From: Roseovarius sp.
Lineage (GTDB): Bacteria; Pseudomonadota; Alphaproteobacteria; Rhodobacterales; Rhodobacteraceae
DNA: 40,637 nucleotides
Direction: 5' to 3'
Assembly: GCA_016278295.1 (NCBI GenBank)
Contig: JADQCC010000236.1
Span: forward strand, 1-40,637
This document shows, piece after piece, positions 1 to 9,126 of the stretch. The notes beneath the pieces were generated by a model that searched no databases, had not been told where the DNA came from, and saw nothing but the letters and a program-made list of their open reading frames with translations. Each line of letters begins with the position of its first letter. Within the stretch, counting starts at the first letter, position 1. Made by a program: the position numbers and the translations under genes.

Positions 1-55
1 CCGGAAAACGCCACGCGCAGCCAGATATGCAGGCCTCATGAATTATCCGGGCTAG
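1..55. mobile_element. possible terminal fragment of an IS1380-like insertion sequence
   Basis: The left edge carries CCTCATGAATTATCCGGG followed by CTAG (34-55). From memory, ends of IS1380-family elements in alphaproteobacteria look very similar. No transposase is in the window, so the element would lie to the left of base 1. The identification rests on recollection of a terminal repeat and is unverified. Confidence 0.35.
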
Positions 56-199
56 CAGATACCGCTCAAAAGCCGGTTCCGGTATTGAGCAGCATTCCTT
101 GGCGACTGTTGCGACGGCAGGCCCGTTAGGGCCAGCCGCGCTTTACACCCCGGCCCCGCGCGCCTAGCGTCTGCGCGACACTTGCAAGAGGGCCGAACC
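56..199. other. intergenic region with two small inverted repeats
   Basis: This 144-base gap precedes the GST gene. It contains GCTCAA/TTGAGC arms around 65-90 and a compact GGCCC-GTTA-GGGCC hairpin at 120-133. Neither is followed by a T run, so neither is a clear terminator. No tRNA fold or convincing promoter was recognised. Confidence 0.3.
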
Positions 200-802
200 A
201 TGCAACTCATCGCCTCCCCGCTCTCTCCGTTCGTGCGCAAGGTGCGCGTACTGTTGCATGAGACCGGGCTCATCCAGCAGGTCGAGGTGATCAACCTCGC
301 GACAACCCCGATCGAGACCGATCCGCGCGCCGCCTCGGCCAACCCGCTGGGCAAGATCCCCGCGCTGGTGCGCGAGGACGGCGCCACGCTCTATGACAGC
401 CGGGTCATCACCCGCTATCTGGACGACCTCGCTGGTGCCGGGCTCTACCCCGAAGCGCGGCTGTGGGAAATCCTGACGCTCGAAGCCACCGCCGAGGGTA
501 TCATGGAAGCTGCCGTTCTGATGACCTACGAGGGCCGCTTTCGCCCCGAAAATATGCAATACGCCCCCTGGGTCGAGGCGCAATGGGCCAAGATCGCGCG
601 CGCGCTCGACGCGCTCGAAACGCGCTGGATAAGCCACCTCTCCGGTCGGCTGGACATGGGTCAGGTCGCCACGGGCTGCGCGCTGGGATATCTCGATTTT
701 CGCCATGACGGACGCGGCTGGCGGCAGGGCCACCCCGCGCTGGCCGACTGGTTCACCGGGTTTGCGCAGCGTGAGAGCATGGCGGCGACGGCCCCCGTCT
801 GA
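200..802 (+). CDS. glutathione S-transferase family protein
   Basis: A 200-residue soluble protein with a GST N-terminal thioredoxin-like domain followed by an all-helical C-terminal domain. It should conjugate or reduce electrophiles with glutathione in the cytoplasm; the substrate cannot be told. The N-terminus has SPLSPFVRKVRV, where glutathione-activating Ser or Cys residues sit in this family. NPLGKIPAL (about 49-57) carries the cis-Pro, and LYDSRVITRYL (about 64-74) has the glutathione-binding D/E-S motif. The ORF track starts at a TTG at 182; the ATG at 200 is preferred because GAGGG lies about 8 bases upstream and the fold begins there. The gene stands alone, convergent with the outer-membrane protein gene. 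Confidence 0.88.
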   Translation: MQLIASPLSPFVRKVRVLLHETGLIQQVEVINLATTPIETDPRAASANPLGKIPALVREDGATLYDSRVITRYLDDLAGAGLYPEARLWEILTLEATAEGIMEAAVLMTYEGRFRPENMQYAPWVEAQWAKIARALDALETRWISHLSGRLDMGQVATGCALGYLDFRHDGRGWRQGHPALADWFTGFAQRESMAATAPV

Positions 803-829
803 CCGGGGCCGCCGCGCCCCGGTGCGACC

Positions 830-1522
830 TCAGAAGCTGTAGCTGATTCCCACGTTCACCGCATGGGTCACGAGTTCTGTCTTGAGTTCGCCCGCGCTCT
901 GCCCGGCAACGGCAGGGTCCGGGTCAATGGTGGCGTCGTTGTCGGACCACGTGATCTGGTACTCGCCAAAGAGGGCCCATTTGTCGGTAATCGCGTATTT
1001 CAGCCCGGCGATGCCACGCAGGGCGGGGCCCGTGGCCTCGAAATCAAAGGTGCGTCCCGTGGCACCGGTCACCTTGATGTCGACGTGCGGGATGGCCACG
1101 CCGACCCCGGCCCCGACATAAGGCGAGAATCGCGGCGTCTTGGCGAAGGCACCGGGAAAGCGCTTCATCACGTTGGCGGTGATAATGTTGTGCCCATCGG
1201 TGAATTCGAGCCTGTCGACGCCCAGCGCGGCGCGATCCGAGGCCGAGGCGATGGCCTTGGCATGGGTGCCCTCGACGCCGAAGCCAAAATCGCTCTGCGT
1301 CCACCATGTGGCGCGACCACCGTAATAGAGCGGGTTATCGAACGGTTTCACCCGCCAGTCGATGTCGCGGCTCACTGGCGTGGTCGCCCCCGGCAGACGC
1401 ACCGAGTCGCTGTCGCTGTAGGCACTCTGTGTGCCAAGATAGAGGCTCAGCTCAAGTTCGGCGGCGGCTGGTGTGGCCATCAGCATGAGCGCTGTTGCGG
1501 CGGTTTTGAATGAATCGAGCAT
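830..1522 (-). CDS. outer-membrane beta-barrel protein
   Basis: A 230-residue protein with a cleavable signal peptide (TALMLMATPAAA, cleavage near residue 21). Alternating aromatic/polar strands follow, including FSPYVGAGVGVAIPHV and WALFGEYQITWS, and the protein ends in ISYSF. A C-terminal Phe on an amphipathic strand is the usual outer-membrane barrel signature. Length and strand pattern fit an eight-stranded OmpA-like or OmpW-like barrel. A similar-sized enzyme family exists in alphaproteobacteria (LpxQ-type lipid A oxidase), so enzymatic activity cannot be excluded. No other domain is visible. It is transcribed divergently from petABC across a 224-base intergenic region. Confidence 0.75.
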   Translation of the reverse strand: MLDSFKTAATALMLMATPAAAELELSLYLGTQSAYSDSDSVRLPGATTPVSRDIDWRVKPFDNPLYYGGRATWWTQSDFGFGVEGTHAKAIASASDRAALGVDRLEFTDGHNIITANVMKRFPGAFAKTPRFSPYVGAGVGVAIPHVDIKVTGATGRTFDFEATGPALRGIAGLKYAITDKWALFGEYQITWSDNDATIDPDPAVAGQSAGELKTELVTHAVNVGISYSF

Positions 1523-1565
1523 GTCCAGGACCTTGCACTATGAGAGAATACGCGTCTGATGTGTC

Positions 1566-1592
1566 ACTATACCCCGAAATGCCCGCCGACAA
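1566..1592 (-). promoter_or_regulatory. candidate promoter for the outer-membrane protein gene
   Basis: On the minus strand TTGTCG (1592-1587) is followed after 15 bases by TATAGT (1571-1566), a good -10 box, about 45 bases upstream of the start codon. The spacing is one or two bases short of ideal, so the -35 assignment is tentative. Confidence 0.35.
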
Positions 1593-1681
1593 GCGCGACA
1601 CAAGCGCGCTTCGATCACATCTTGGGACGCAGCAGGCTGGACGCCTTGCCAAAGCCCCGCTAAATAGCCGCAGAGTAAGGT

Positions 1682-1714
1682 CGGGGAGAGTCCCCGGACA
1701 AAACCTCATGAGGC
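1682..1714 (+). promoter_or_regulatory. inverted repeats in the petABC leader
   Basis: CGGGGA-GAG-TCCCCG (1682-1696) can form a six-pair hairpin and is followed by the palindrome CCTCATGAGG (1705-1714), just upstream of the petA ribosome-binding site GGAG. These may influence stability or translation of the pet mRNA. No clear -35/-10 pair for petA was found. Confidence 0.35.
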
Positions 1715-1746
1715 CGTGACCGCCACTGACAGAATGGAGTAACCTC

Positions 1747-2310
1747 GTGTCCCACGCAGAAGATCACGAAGGCACCCGGAGGGATTTCCTCTACTACGCC
1801 ACAGCAGGGGCGGGTGCCGTCACCACAGGAGCGGCCGTCTGGCCGCTGGTCAACCAGATGAACCCGTCGGCGGACGTGCAGGCGCTGGCGTCGATCCGCG
1901 TGGATGTCGCGGGCATCTCCCCGGGCACGCAGTTGACGGTCAAATGGCTCGGCAAGCCCGTCTTCATCCGCCGACGCGCCGAAAAGGAGATCGAGGCGGC
2001 GCGCAGTGTCGATGTCTCGACGCTGCCCGACCCGCTCGCGCGGAACGCCAACATCTCCGGCGATGCACCGGCCACGGACGCGAACCGCACTCTTGACGAG
2101 GCCGGCGAATGGCTTGTCGAGATGGGGGTCTGCACGCATCTCGGCTGCGTTCCCATCGGCGACGGCGCAGGCGATTTCGGCGGCTGGTTCTGCCCCTGCC
2201 ACGGATCGCATTACGATAGCGCAGGCCGCATCCGCAAAGGCCCCGCGCCGGAAAACCTGCCGGTTCCGCTGGCCGAATTCGTCGACGACACGACGATCAA
2301 ACTGGGATAA
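1747..2310 (+). CDS. petA: ubiquinol-cytochrome c reductase Rieske iron-sulfur subunit
   Basis: The Rieske subunit of the cytochrome bc1 complex takes an electron from ubiquinol at the Qo site and passes it to cytochrome c1. It is anchored in the inner membrane with its cluster domain in the periplasm. The 187-residue protein starts with a twin-arginine signal-anchor ([10 protein letters not shown]) and one hydrophobic helix (about 15-38). Cluster ligands are in CTHLGC (Cys129, His131) and CPCHGS (Cys149, His152), with Cys134 and Cys151 forming the stabilising disulfide. Translation starts at GTG (1747) with GGAG seven bases upstream. It is the first gene of petABC, 12 bases before petB. All key residues are present. 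Confidence 0.97.
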   Translation: MSHAEDHEGTRRDFLYYATAGAGAVTTGAAVWPLVNQMNPSADVQALASIRVDVAGISPGTQLTVKWLGKPVFIRRRAEKEIEAARSVDVSTLPDPLARNANISGDAPATDANRTLDEAGEWLVEMGVCTHLGCVPIGDGAGDFGGWFCPCHGSHYDSAGRIRKGPAPENLPVPLAEFVDDTTIKLG

Positions 2311-2322
2311 GGAAACGCGCAA

Positions 2323-3645
2323 ATGTCCGGTATTCCGCACGATCATTACGAGCCCAAGACGAGCGGCGAGAAATGGCTTCATTCACGCCTGCCCATCGTC
2401 GGGCTGCTCTATGACACCATCATGATTCCCACCCCCAAGAACCTCAACTGGATGTGGATCTGGGGAATTGTCCTGACCTTCTGCCTCGCGCTGCAAATCA
2501 TCACCGGTGTGGTGCTGGCGATGCATTACACGCCGCATGTCGACATGGCCTTCGCCTCGATCGAGCACATCATGCGCAATGTGAACGGCGGGCACTTCAT
2601 CCGCTACCTGCACATGAACGGCGCCTCGCTGTTCTTCTTTGCCGTCTACCTGCACATCTTCCGCGGGCTTTATTACGGCTCCTACAAGGCCCCGCGCGAG
2701 ATCACCTGGATCATCGGCATGCTGATCTATTTGCTGATGATGGGCACCGCCTTCATGGGCTACGTGCTGCCCTGGGGGCAGATGTCGTTCTGGGGGGCCA
2801 CGGTGATTACCGGGCTCTTCGGTGCCATCCCGTGGATCGGCGAGCCGATCCAGACCTGGCTTCTGGGCGGACCGGCGGTGGGCAACCCGACGCTCAACCG
2901 TTTCTTTTCGCTGCATTACCTGCTGCCCTTCGTGATCGCCGCGCTGGTCGCGCTGCATATCTGGGCGTTCCACACCACCGGCAACAACAATCCCACCGGG
3001 GTGGACGTGCGCCGCACCTCCAAGGCCGAGGCTCAGAAGGACACGGTGCCGTTCTGGCCCTATTTCGTGATCAAGGATCTTTTCGCCCTCGCGGTGATCA
3101 TGGTGGTCTTCTTCGCGATCGTCGGGTTCATGCCCAACTATCTCGGGCATCCCGACAACTACATCGAGGCCAACCCGCTTCTGACCCCGCCAGAAATCGT
3201 ACCGGAATGGTACTTCCTGCCCTTCTATGCAATCCTGCGCGCCTTTACCGGTGACGTCTGGGTGGTGATGTTCGCAAGCTGGATCACCGGGGGGATCATC
3301 AACGCCAAGTTCTTCGGCGTGCTGGCGATGTTCGGCTCCATCGCGGTGATGGCTCTGGCTCCGTGGCTGGATACCTCCTCGGTGCGCTCGGGCCGCTACC
3401 GGCCGATGTTCAAATGGTGGTTCGCGCTTCTGTGCGTCGATTTCGTGGTTCTGATGTGGGCCGGCGGACGCCCCGCCGAACCGCCCTACTCCACCATCTC
3501 GCTTATCGGCGCGGCCTACTGGTTCGCCTATTTCCTGGTGATCCTGCCGCTTCTGGGCGTGATCGAGAAACCCGAGGCGCAGCCTGCCACCATCGAAGAG
3601 GATTTCGATGCGCATTACGGCAAGGCCCAAACGCCCGCCGAATGA
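2323..3645 (+). CDS. petB: cytochrome b of the bc1 complex
   Basis: This is the core membrane subunit of the bc1 complex, carrying hemes bL and bH and both quinone sites. The 440-residue length fits the bacterial cytochrome b family. Heme-ligand histidines are visible in RYLHMNG and VYLHIFRG on helix B and in FSLHYLLPF and VALHIWAFH on helix D. The Qo-site motif PEWY is in [16 protein letters not shown]. About eight hydrophobic segments are evident, and the C-terminus is a short acidic cytosolic tail. It lies between petA and petC with tight spacing, which indicates one transcript. Confidence 0.98.
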   Translation: MSGIPHDHYEPKTSGEKWLHSRLPIVGLLYDTIMIPTPKNLNWMWIWGIVLTFCLALQIITGVVLAMHYTPHVDMAFASIEHIMRNVNGGHFIRYLHMNGASLFFFAVYLHIFRGLYYGSYKAPREITWIIGMLIYLLMMGTAFMGYVLPWGQMSFWGATVITGLFGAIPWIGEPIQTWLLGGPAVGNPTLNRFFSLHYLLPFVIAALVALHIWAFHTTGNNNPTGVDVRRTSKAEAQKDTVPFWPYFVIKDLFALAVIMVVFFAIVGFMPNYLGHPDNYIEANPLLTPPEIVPEWYFLPFYAILRAFTGDVWVVMFASWITGGIINAKFFGVLAMFGSIAVMALAPWLDTSSVRSGRYRPMFKWWFALLCVDFVVLMWAGGRPAEPPYSTISLIGAAYWFAYFLVILPLLGVIEKPEAQPATIEEDFDAHYGKAQTPAE

Positions 3646-3655
3646 GAAAGGACAT

Positions 3656-4504
3656 ATGACAATGTTGAAGAAAACAGGCATTGCGGCCCTTGCGGCGCTG
3701 TCCCTCTCCACCGGCGGCGCGCTTGCCGCCGGGTTGGAAGGAGAAGTCGAGGATATCGCCTTCTCCTTCGAGGGGCCGTTCGGCAAATTCGACCAGATTC
3801 AGCTTCAGCGCGGGCTAAAGGTCTACACTCAGGTCTGCTCGGCCTGCCACGGGATGCAATACGTCCCGCTGCGCACGCTCGGCGACGAGGGCGGCCCACA
3901 ATTGCCCACCGATCAGGTACGAGCCTATGCCGAGAGATGGGAGGTCTATGACTCCGAGATCGACGATTTCCGGACTGCCAAACCCACGGATCACTTCCCC
4001 GGCTCGCAACTGGAAAACGCGCCCGATCTGTCGCTAATGGCCAAGAAGCGCGCCGGGTTCCACGGCCCCTACGGCACCGGTCTGGCGCAGCTTTTCCAGG
4101 GCACGGGCGGGGCGGAATACATCTACTCGCTTCTGACCGGCTATGAAGAGCCGCCGGAATGCGCGCCCGAGGATTTCCCCGGCAACTACAATACCGCCTT
4201 CGGTGCGGGCGGCTACCCCGAGGAATGCCGGGACGACAACGGCCACCCGACCGTGCCCGGAAGCTGGATCGCCATGGCGCAGCCGCTTTGGGGCGAGGAC
4301 GTGGAATTCGACGACGGTACCGAGGCGGCGCTGGAGCAGGAGGCCGAGGACGTGGCATCGTTCCTGATGTGGGCGGCAGAGCCCAAGATGATGGCGCGCA
4401 AGCAGGCCGGGCTCACCGGCGTGATCTTCCTCACCGTGCTGTCGGTGCTGCTCTACCTCACCAACAAGCGGATCTGGGCCCCGATCAAGCACCGCAAAGA
4501 GTGA
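3656..4504 (+). CDS. petC: cytochrome c1
   Basis: The heme-c subunit of the bc1 complex receives electrons from the Rieske centre and passes them to soluble or membrane-bound cytochrome c. The protein has 282 residues. A signal peptide ends near GGALAAG, the heme attachment site is CSACH (Cys61, Cys64, His65), and MAQPLWGED supplies the likely axial Met. A C-terminal helix ([14 protein letters not shown]) anchors it in the inner membrane with a basic cytosolic tail. The ORF track begins upstream inside petB; the ATG at 3656 is chosen because GAAAGGA precedes it and the signal peptide starts there. A terminator follows directly. Confidence 0.97.
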   Translation: MTMLKKTGIAALAALSLSTGGALAAGLEGEVEDIAFSFEGPFGKFDQIQLQRGLKVYTQVCSACHGMQYVPLRTLGDEGGPQLPTDQVRAYAERWEVYDSEIDDFRTAKPTDHFPGSQLENAPDLSLMAKKRAGFHGPYGTGLAQLFQGTGGAEYIYSLLTGYEEPPECAPEDFPGNYNTAFGAGGYPEECRDDNGHPTVPGSWIAMAQPLWGEDVEFDDGTEAALEQEAEDVASFLMWAAEPKMMARKQAGLTGVIFLTVLSVLLYLTNKRIWAPIKHRKE

Positions 4505-4530
4505 CACCGGCACCACAGCTCTGACAAAGC

Positions 4531-4566
4531 AAGGCCCCCGCCCGATCGGCGGGGGCCTTCTTTCTG
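4531..4566 (+). terminator. rho-independent terminator of petABC
   Basis: AAGGCCCCCGCC (4531-4542) and GGCGGGGGCCTT (4548-4559) form a perfect 12-pair stem with a five-base loop, followed by the T-rich CTTTCT. It lies 27 bases after the petC stop. On the minus strand it could also end alkB transcripts. Confidence 0.9.
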
Positions 4567-4577
4567 GGACGCCACCA

Positions 4578-4600
4578 TTTCTTCTTGGGGCAAATACCCC
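4578..4600. other. Rhodobacterales-type intergenic motif
   Basis: TTTCTTCTTGGGGCAAATAC followed by CCC resembles a short motif (TTCATCTTGG..AAATACTCC) recalled as frequent at transcription-unit ends in Rhodobacterales genomes. On the minus strand it can pair GGGG with CCCC around TATTTG. Its function is unknown and the match is from memory. Confidence 0.3.
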
Positions 4601-4637
4601 ACCCCGACGCTGCCTGCCGACGGTCCCGCCAGACAGC

Positions 4638-5777
4638 TCAGCGCGGCATCGGATTGGCCGCCTTGTTATAGGCGCGCCAGTCGGTGATCTCGGGGTAGTA
4701 CATCTGCCGCCAGCGCCGCACGCGCGGGTTCATGATCCGCCGCCACAGCCGCGGCACCATCGCCGCCATCGTCATGATCGGGTAGCCGTGGGGCAGCTGC
4801 GGTGCCTCGTCCGCCCTGTAATTCTGCAACAGCGGGAACCGGCGGTCAGGCTTGTAGTGGTGGTCGGAATGGCGTTGCAGGTTGATCAGCAGCCAGTTCG
4901 ACGCCATGTGCGCCGCGTTCCAGCTGTGGCGCGGCTGGACATGCTCGTATTTGCCATCGCCCAAATGCTTGCGGGTGAGCCCGTAATGCTCGATGTAATT
5001 CACCAGTTCCAGTTGCCAGACGGCAACGAAAGCCTGCAACAGGAACAGCAGCACCCCCACACCGCCGCCAATCAGAACCGCCAACAACAGCATGAATCCC
5101 TGCATGGCCCAGTAGCGCCAGAACGGATTGCGCGCATCGGTCCATCCGCCCCCCTTGCGCGCCAGCTTCTCGCGCTCGGCACGGAACGCCGATTGCCAAC
5201 ACTGCCGCAGCACCCGGGGAAAGAACCGGTGGAACCCCTCGTTATAGCGCGCTGTCACCGGGTCGCGCGGCGTGCCGACATAGCGATGATGCACCAGGAG
5301 ATGCTCGGACCGGAAATGCGAATAGAGCACCATCGCCAGCAGTACATCGCCCAGGAACCGCTCGCCGCGATCCTTCTGGTGCATCAATTCGTGGCTGTAA
5401 TTGATCCCCACCGTGCCGGTGACCACGCCGACCCCAAAGAACAGAACGACCGTCTCCAGCGCCCCGAGATGCGCATCCCCCGGCCCGGTGACATACCAGA
5501 TCATCCAGTAAAGCAGTGCGAACTGCACGGGCACCCAGGAGAGCGTGATCGCGCGATACCAGGTCAACCGGTCCTCTGGCGTCGCGGGATCGGCATTCTC
5601 GGTGTAGAGCCCGAGAAGCGCGTCGAGCAGCGTAAAGACATACCACGTGACCACTGGCAGCAGGATCACCGTCCAGCCGCCATGGATCGCCCCGAGCAGC
5701 GCGACGGGAACCAGCAGGAACGACATCCAGAATGGCAGCGCACGCTGGAAACGGGCGACCTGATCGGCGGGTATCAT
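4638..5777 (-). CDS. alkB: AlkB-type alkane 1-monooxygenase / membrane fatty-acid desaturase family
   Basis: A non-heme di-iron membrane hydroxylase of 379 residues. The family oxidises the terminal carbon of medium-chain alkanes with O2 and electrons from rubredoxin. Six hydrophobic segments are visible. The histidine boxes are HELMHQ, HLLVHHRY and QRHSDHHY, in the order and spacing of AlkB, and NYIEHYGL is also typical. The start at 5777 is preferred over the longer track ORF because GAGGAC lies upstream and the N-terminus then begins MIPADQVARF. It sits 26 bases downstream of mutY on the same strand. No rubredoxin, rubredoxin reductase or AlkS-like regulator is nearby, so electron transfer must come from elsewhere. 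Alkane specificity is inferred; another hydrocarbon or lipid substrate is possible. Confidence 0.88.
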   Translation of the reverse strand: MIPADQVARFQRALPFWMSFLLVPVALLGAIHGGWTVILLPVVTWYVFTLLDALLGLYTENADPATPEDRLTWYRAITLSWVPVQFALLYWMIWYVTGPGDAHLGALETVVLFFGVGVVTGTVGINYSHELMHQKDRGERFLGDVLLAMVLYSHFRSEHLLVHHRYVGTPRDPVTARYNEGFHRFFPRVLRQCWQSAFRAEREKLARKGGGWTDARNPFWRYWAMQGFMLLLAVLIGGGVGVLLFLLQAFVAVWQLELVNYIEHYGLTRKHLGDGKYEHVQPRHSWNAAHMASNWLLINLQRHSDHHYKPDRRFPLLQNYRADEAPQLPHGYPIMTMAAMVPRLWRRIMNPRVRRWRQMYYPEITDWRAYNKAANPMPR

Positions 5778-5802
5778 GGGATTGTCCTCGCGATTGCGCG
5801 TG

Positions 5803-6867
5803 TCACTGTTCCCCAGTGTCGAACGCTGTCCGCGCAAGGTCAAATACCTTTCGCATCACGGTGGGCAGCTCCGAGGGGCGAAACGCCGCGGGCGGCAGGA
5901 AATCCCCGCGCTCAGGCACCGCCCCGTGCGCCACTTCGGCGACATGCACACGCAGCCGCAGATGGAAATGGGTAAAGGTATGCCGCACCTCGACACCAGT
6001 GTCGCGCCAGTGCGCCGTGATCGGCGGAGCGGGGTCGGGATCCACACCCCAGTCGCTGCCCGGCCAGCCCAGCATCCCGCCCAGCAGACCGCTTTCCGCC
6101 CGCCGCTCCATGAGCCACGCGCCGTCGCTGCGCCGCGCGACATAGGTATGGCCCAGCCGCAGCGGCTTGGCCTTCTTCGGTGCCTTGGCGGGCAGATCGG
6201 CGGCCACGCCGGCCGCGCGGCCCGCGCAGGCCCCCATCCACGGGCAGACCCCGCAGGCGGGCGCGCGCGGCGTGCAGACCGTCGCCCCCAGATCCATCAC
6301 CGCCTGCGCATAGTCGCCGGGCCGGTCGGCTGGTGTGAGCCGCGCGGCCGCGGCGCGAATCACCGGCTTGGCGGCGGGCAGCGGCGTGCGGATATCCCAC
6401 AGCCGCGCCATCACCCGCTCGACATTGCCATCCACCACCACCTCTGCCCGGTCAAAGGCAATGGCCGCGATTGCGGCAGCGGTGTAGGGGCCGATGCCGG
6501 GCAGCGCCAGCAGGCCCTCGCGATTGTCGGGAAAGCGCCCGCCATGATCGGCCACCACCACACGCGCGCATTTCAACAGGTTGCGCGCCCGGGCGTAATA
6601 GCCCAGCCCCGCCCATTCCCCCATCACCTGCGCGTCGTCCGCCGCCGCAAGGTCGGCGACGGTGGGCCACAACGCGGTGAACCGCTCGAAATAGCCGCGC
6701 ACGGCGGCCACCGTGGTCTGTTGCAGCATCACCTCCGACAGCCACACGCGGTAAGGGTCGGGCCAAAGCCCGGTCGCCCGGTCGCGCGGCCCCACGCGCC
6801 ACGGCAAGTCGCGGGCTTGCGTATCGTACCATGCCAGGATCGGCCCCGGATCGGCATATTCACGCAC
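5803..6867 (-). CDS. mutY: A/G-specific adenine DNA glycosylase MutY
   Basis: A base-excision repair enzyme that removes adenine mispaired with 8-oxoguanine. The protein has about 354 residues. The helix-hairpin-helix GxG motif is LPGIGPYTAAAI, followed by the catalytic Asp in VVDGNVERV; EVMLQQTTV carries the catalytic Glu. The [4Fe-4S] ligands are in CTPRAPACGVCPWMGAC (C-x6-C-x2-C-x5-C). The C-terminal NUDIX-like domain that reads 8-oxoG is present (HFHLRLRVHVAEV). GTG at 6867 is chosen because AAGGGG lies about 8 bases upstream; the longer ATG-initiated form at 6918 would run into the divergent promoter region. It is divergent from the dciA-like gene. Confidence 0.95.
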   Translation of the reverse strand: MREYADPGPILAWYDTQARDLPWRVGPRDRATGLWPDPYRVWLSEVMLQQTTVAAVRGYFERFTALWPTVADLAAADDAQVMGEWAGLGYYARARNLLKCARVVVADHGGRFPDNREGLLALPGIGPYTAAAIAAIAFDRAEVVVDGNVERVMARLWDIRTPLPAAKPVIRAAAARLTPADRPGDYAQAVMDLGATVCTPRAPACGVCPWMGACAGRAAGVAADLPAKAPKKAKPLRLGHTYVARRSDGAWLMERRAESGLLGGMLGWPGSDWGVDPDPAPPITAHWRDTGVEVRHTFTHFHLRLRVHVAEVAHGAVPERGDFLPPAAFRPSELPTVMRKVFDLARTAFDTGEQ

Positions 6868-6948
6868 GGTTTGTCCCCTTGCCTGCAATCGGGTCTGGTA
6901 TCCCCTGCCACATGACATAGATTAGCGCCACGAGGGAGGGTGCCAAGC

Positions 6949-7476
6949 ATGGCCGCAGCCGCGCGCGGATCACGAGGCTTCAAACGCACCTCGGCGCTGT
7001 TGCAGCCGAGCATCCGCCGCGTCTCGGAACAGCGCGGCTTCGCGCAGTCGCGCCTGCTCACCCACTGGCCCGAGATCGCCGGCGACACGATCGCTGCCAT
7101 CGCCCGCCCCGTCGAGGTATCCTACGCCCGGCAGGGGATGGGGGCCACGCTCACCATCCTCACCACAGGGGCACAGGCCCCCATGCTCGAGATGCAGAAG
7201 GAAGCGCTGCGCGAACGGATCAACGCGATCTATGGCTACAACGCCATCTCGCGCATACGCCTGACGCAGACATCGCCCACCGGCTTTGCCGAGGGACAGG
7301 CGGATTTTGCGCATCGCAAGTCGACCGGCACCCCCACCGACCCTTCGCCCGAGGTGGCGGCCCGGGCGCACGACATGACCGCCCCGGTGGCCGACGAGGA
7401 TCTGCGCGCCGCGCTGGAACGGCTCGCGCGCAACGTATTGACCAGACCGACACGAACAAAAGGATCACCCGGATGA
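6949..7476 (+). CDS. DciA-like (DUF721) protein
   Basis: A 175-residue member of the DUF721 family. The family includes DciA, the ancestral loader or recruiter of the replicative helicase DnaB in bacteria lacking DnaC. The N-terminal domain has the family pattern with HWPEIAGDTIAAIARPVEV and a following two-stranded segment. The C-terminus is polar and probably disordered. ATG 6949 is preferred over the track's GTG at 6940 because GAGGGAGGG is correctly spaced for it. The stop overlaps the start of the next gene by four bases (ATGA). The family call is fairly safe; a helicase-loading role here is inference. Confidence 0.8.
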   Translation: MAAAARGSRGFKRTSALLQPSIRRVSEQRGFAQSRLLTHWPEIAGDTIAAIARPVEVSYARQGMGATLTILTTGAQAPMLEMQKEALRERINAIYGYNAISRIRLTQTSPTGFAEGQADFAHRKSTGTPTDPSPEVAARAHDMTAPVADEDLRAALERLARNVLTRPTRTKGSPG

Positions 7477-8090
7477 AACATCTCTTCGCCGCGGGCGTGC
7501 TCGCGCTTGCCACCCTGATCTCGCCCGCACAGGCACAGGAGGAAGGCGCCGAAACCACCGCGTCCGAGATCACCGAAATGGCCCTCGGCCCCGAGGACGC
7601 CAGCGTGACAGTGATGGAATACGCCTCCTTCACCTGCCCGCATTGCGCCAATTTCCACAAGGGGCCGTTCAAACAGCTCAAGGCCGACTATATCGACACC
7701 GGCAAGATCCGCTTCGTCTATCGCGACGTGTATTTCGACCGGTTCGGTCTCTGGGCGTCGATGGTCGCGCGCTGCGGCGGCCAGGAGAAATTCTTCGGCA
7801 TCGCCGACATGCTCTACAAACAGCAGCGCGAATGGACCCAGGGCGACCCGGCCGCAATCGCCGACAACCTGCGCCGCATCGGCAAGGTGGCGGGGATCGC
7901 GCCCGACGCGATCGAGGCCTGCCTCAACGACCGCGACAAGGCGCAGGCACTGGTCGCGTGGTATCAGGAAAACGCCAAGGCGCACGAGGTGAATTCCACC
8001 CCCACGTTCATCATCGACGGGCAGAAATACTCCAACATGCCCTACGACGAGTTCAAGGCCATCATCGACGAGAAGCTGGCGGCCGGATAA
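7473..8090 (+). CDS. DsbA-family thiol:disulfide oxidoreductase
   Basis: A secreted thioredoxin-fold protein of 205 residues. The signal peptide is MKHLFAAGVLALATLISPAQAQ. The redox motif is CPHC in FTCPHCANFH, the cis-Pro loop is NSTPTFIIDG, and a helical insertion lies between them, as in the Thioredoxin_4/BdbD-like branch of DsbA proteins. It should introduce or shuffle disulfides in periplasmic proteins; a DsbC-like or DsbG-like role cannot be excluded. The ATG overlaps the stop of the DUF721 gene, implying translational coupling. No DsbB partner is adjacent. Confidence 0.88.
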   Translation: MKHLFAAGVLALATLISPAQAQEEGAETTASEITEMALGPEDASVTVMEYASFTCPHCANFHKGPFKQLKADYIDTGKIRFVYRDVYFDRFGLWASMVARCGGQEKFFGIADMLYKQQREWTQGDPAAIADNLRRIGKVAGIAPDAIEACLNDRDKAQALVAWYQENAKAHEVNSTPTFIIDGQKYSNMPYDEFKAIIDEKLAAG

Positions 8091-8115
8091 GCGTCGGCAC
8101 GGGCGGCGCGGCGCC

Positions 8116-9126
8116 TCAGCGTGCCGCGCCGCCAATCCCGCAGCGGTCAAGCGCCGCGTCGAACGGCCCCCAATCCGCCACATCGAGCCGCACCGGCACC
8201 ACCATCACCTGCCGCCGCAGATCGGCAGGCAGGCGGACCGCGTCCTTTTCCGTGGTCACGGGCTGCGCGCCGCTCTCCGCCGCCTCGCGCAGCAATCGCG
8301 CCATCAGCGCCCGCGTCAGCGGCTGATGATCGGACAGCGCCACCTCGCGCACCGGCTCTGCCCCGAGCGCGCGCAGCGTCGCAAAGAACTTGGCCGGATG
8401 ACCGATCCCCGCAAAGGCCAGTACCCGCGCACCGGCCCAGTCCATACCAGTCTGCAACGGCGCCAGCCGCGCGCGGATATGCGGCACGGTGACGACCCTT
8501 CCCCATCGGTTGGCAAACACCTCCTGCGCCGCCGCATCCCCGACCGAGAGGGCCAGATCGGCCCGCGCCATGCCCGCCGCCACCGGCTCGCGCAGCGGCC
8601 CGGCAGGCAGGCAACGCCCATTGCCGAAACCGCGCGCGGCATCCACCACGAGGATCGAGATATCCTTGGCAAGCGCCGGGTCCTGGAACCCGTCATCCAT
8701 CACGATGCAATCCGCCTGCCCCGCCGCACAGATCGCACGGGCGCCGGCCACGCGATCGCGTGCCACCCACGTAGGCGCGAAGTCAGCCGCCAGCAACGGC
8801 TCGTCGCCCACGTCCCCGGCGCTGTGCGTTTTCGGATCGACACGCACCGGCCCGGCCAGCCGTCCGCCATGCCCGCGCGACAGGATCGCCGGGGCGAGGC
8901 CCCGGTCACGCAGCCGCATCACCACCGCCTGCACCGTCGGCGTCTTGCCGGTGCCGCCCGCGTTGATGTTACCCACGCAGATCACCGGCACCGGCACCTG
9001 CCAGCCGCCGCCCCGCGCCAGCCGTCGCGCCGTCGCCCGGGCATAGAGCGCCCCAAGCGGCGCCAGCAGCCGCGCGCGCAGGCCGGGCCGGTCCGGCGGC
9101 GCGTCCCAGAACGCGGGTGGTCTCAT
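8116..9126 (-). CDS. lpxK: tetraacyldisaccharide 4'-kinase
   Basis: LpxK phosphorylates the 4' position of the lipid A disaccharide precursor at the cytoplasmic face of the inner membrane. The protein has 336 residues with an N-terminal membrane-associating helix. The P-loop is [13 protein letters not shown] (about 52-64). Family motifs [17 protein letters not shown] and [10 protein letters not shown] are all present. Its start overlaps the stop of waaA by four bases, so the two are translationally coupled. This is the last gene of a DUF4170-waaA-lpxK operon. Confidence 0.95.
   Translation of the reverse strand: MRPPAFWDAPPDRPGLRARLLAPLGALYARATARRLARGGGWQVPVPVICVGNINAGGTGKTPTVQAVVMRLRDRGLAPAILSRGHGGRLAGPVRVDPKTHSAGDVGDEPLLAADFAPTWVARDRVAGARAICAAGQADCIVMDDGFQDPALAKDISILVVDAARGFGNGRCLPAGPLREPVAAGMARADLALSVGDAAAQEVFANRWGRVVTVPHIRARLAPLQTGMDWAGARVLAFAGIGHPAKFFATLRALGAEPVREVALSDHQPLTRALMARLLREAAESGAQPVTTEKDAVRLPADLRRQVMVVPVRLDVADWGPFDAALDRCGIGGAAR

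Noticed and set aside
1452-1719. Small ORFs on both strands in the gap before petA
   Set aside because: No ribosome-binding site or recognisable sequence; the region fits a divergent promoter and leader.
2383-3786. 467-aa minus-strand ORF opposite petB
   Set aside because: Low-complexity His/Asp/Arg-rich translation, antisense to an unambiguous cytochrome b.
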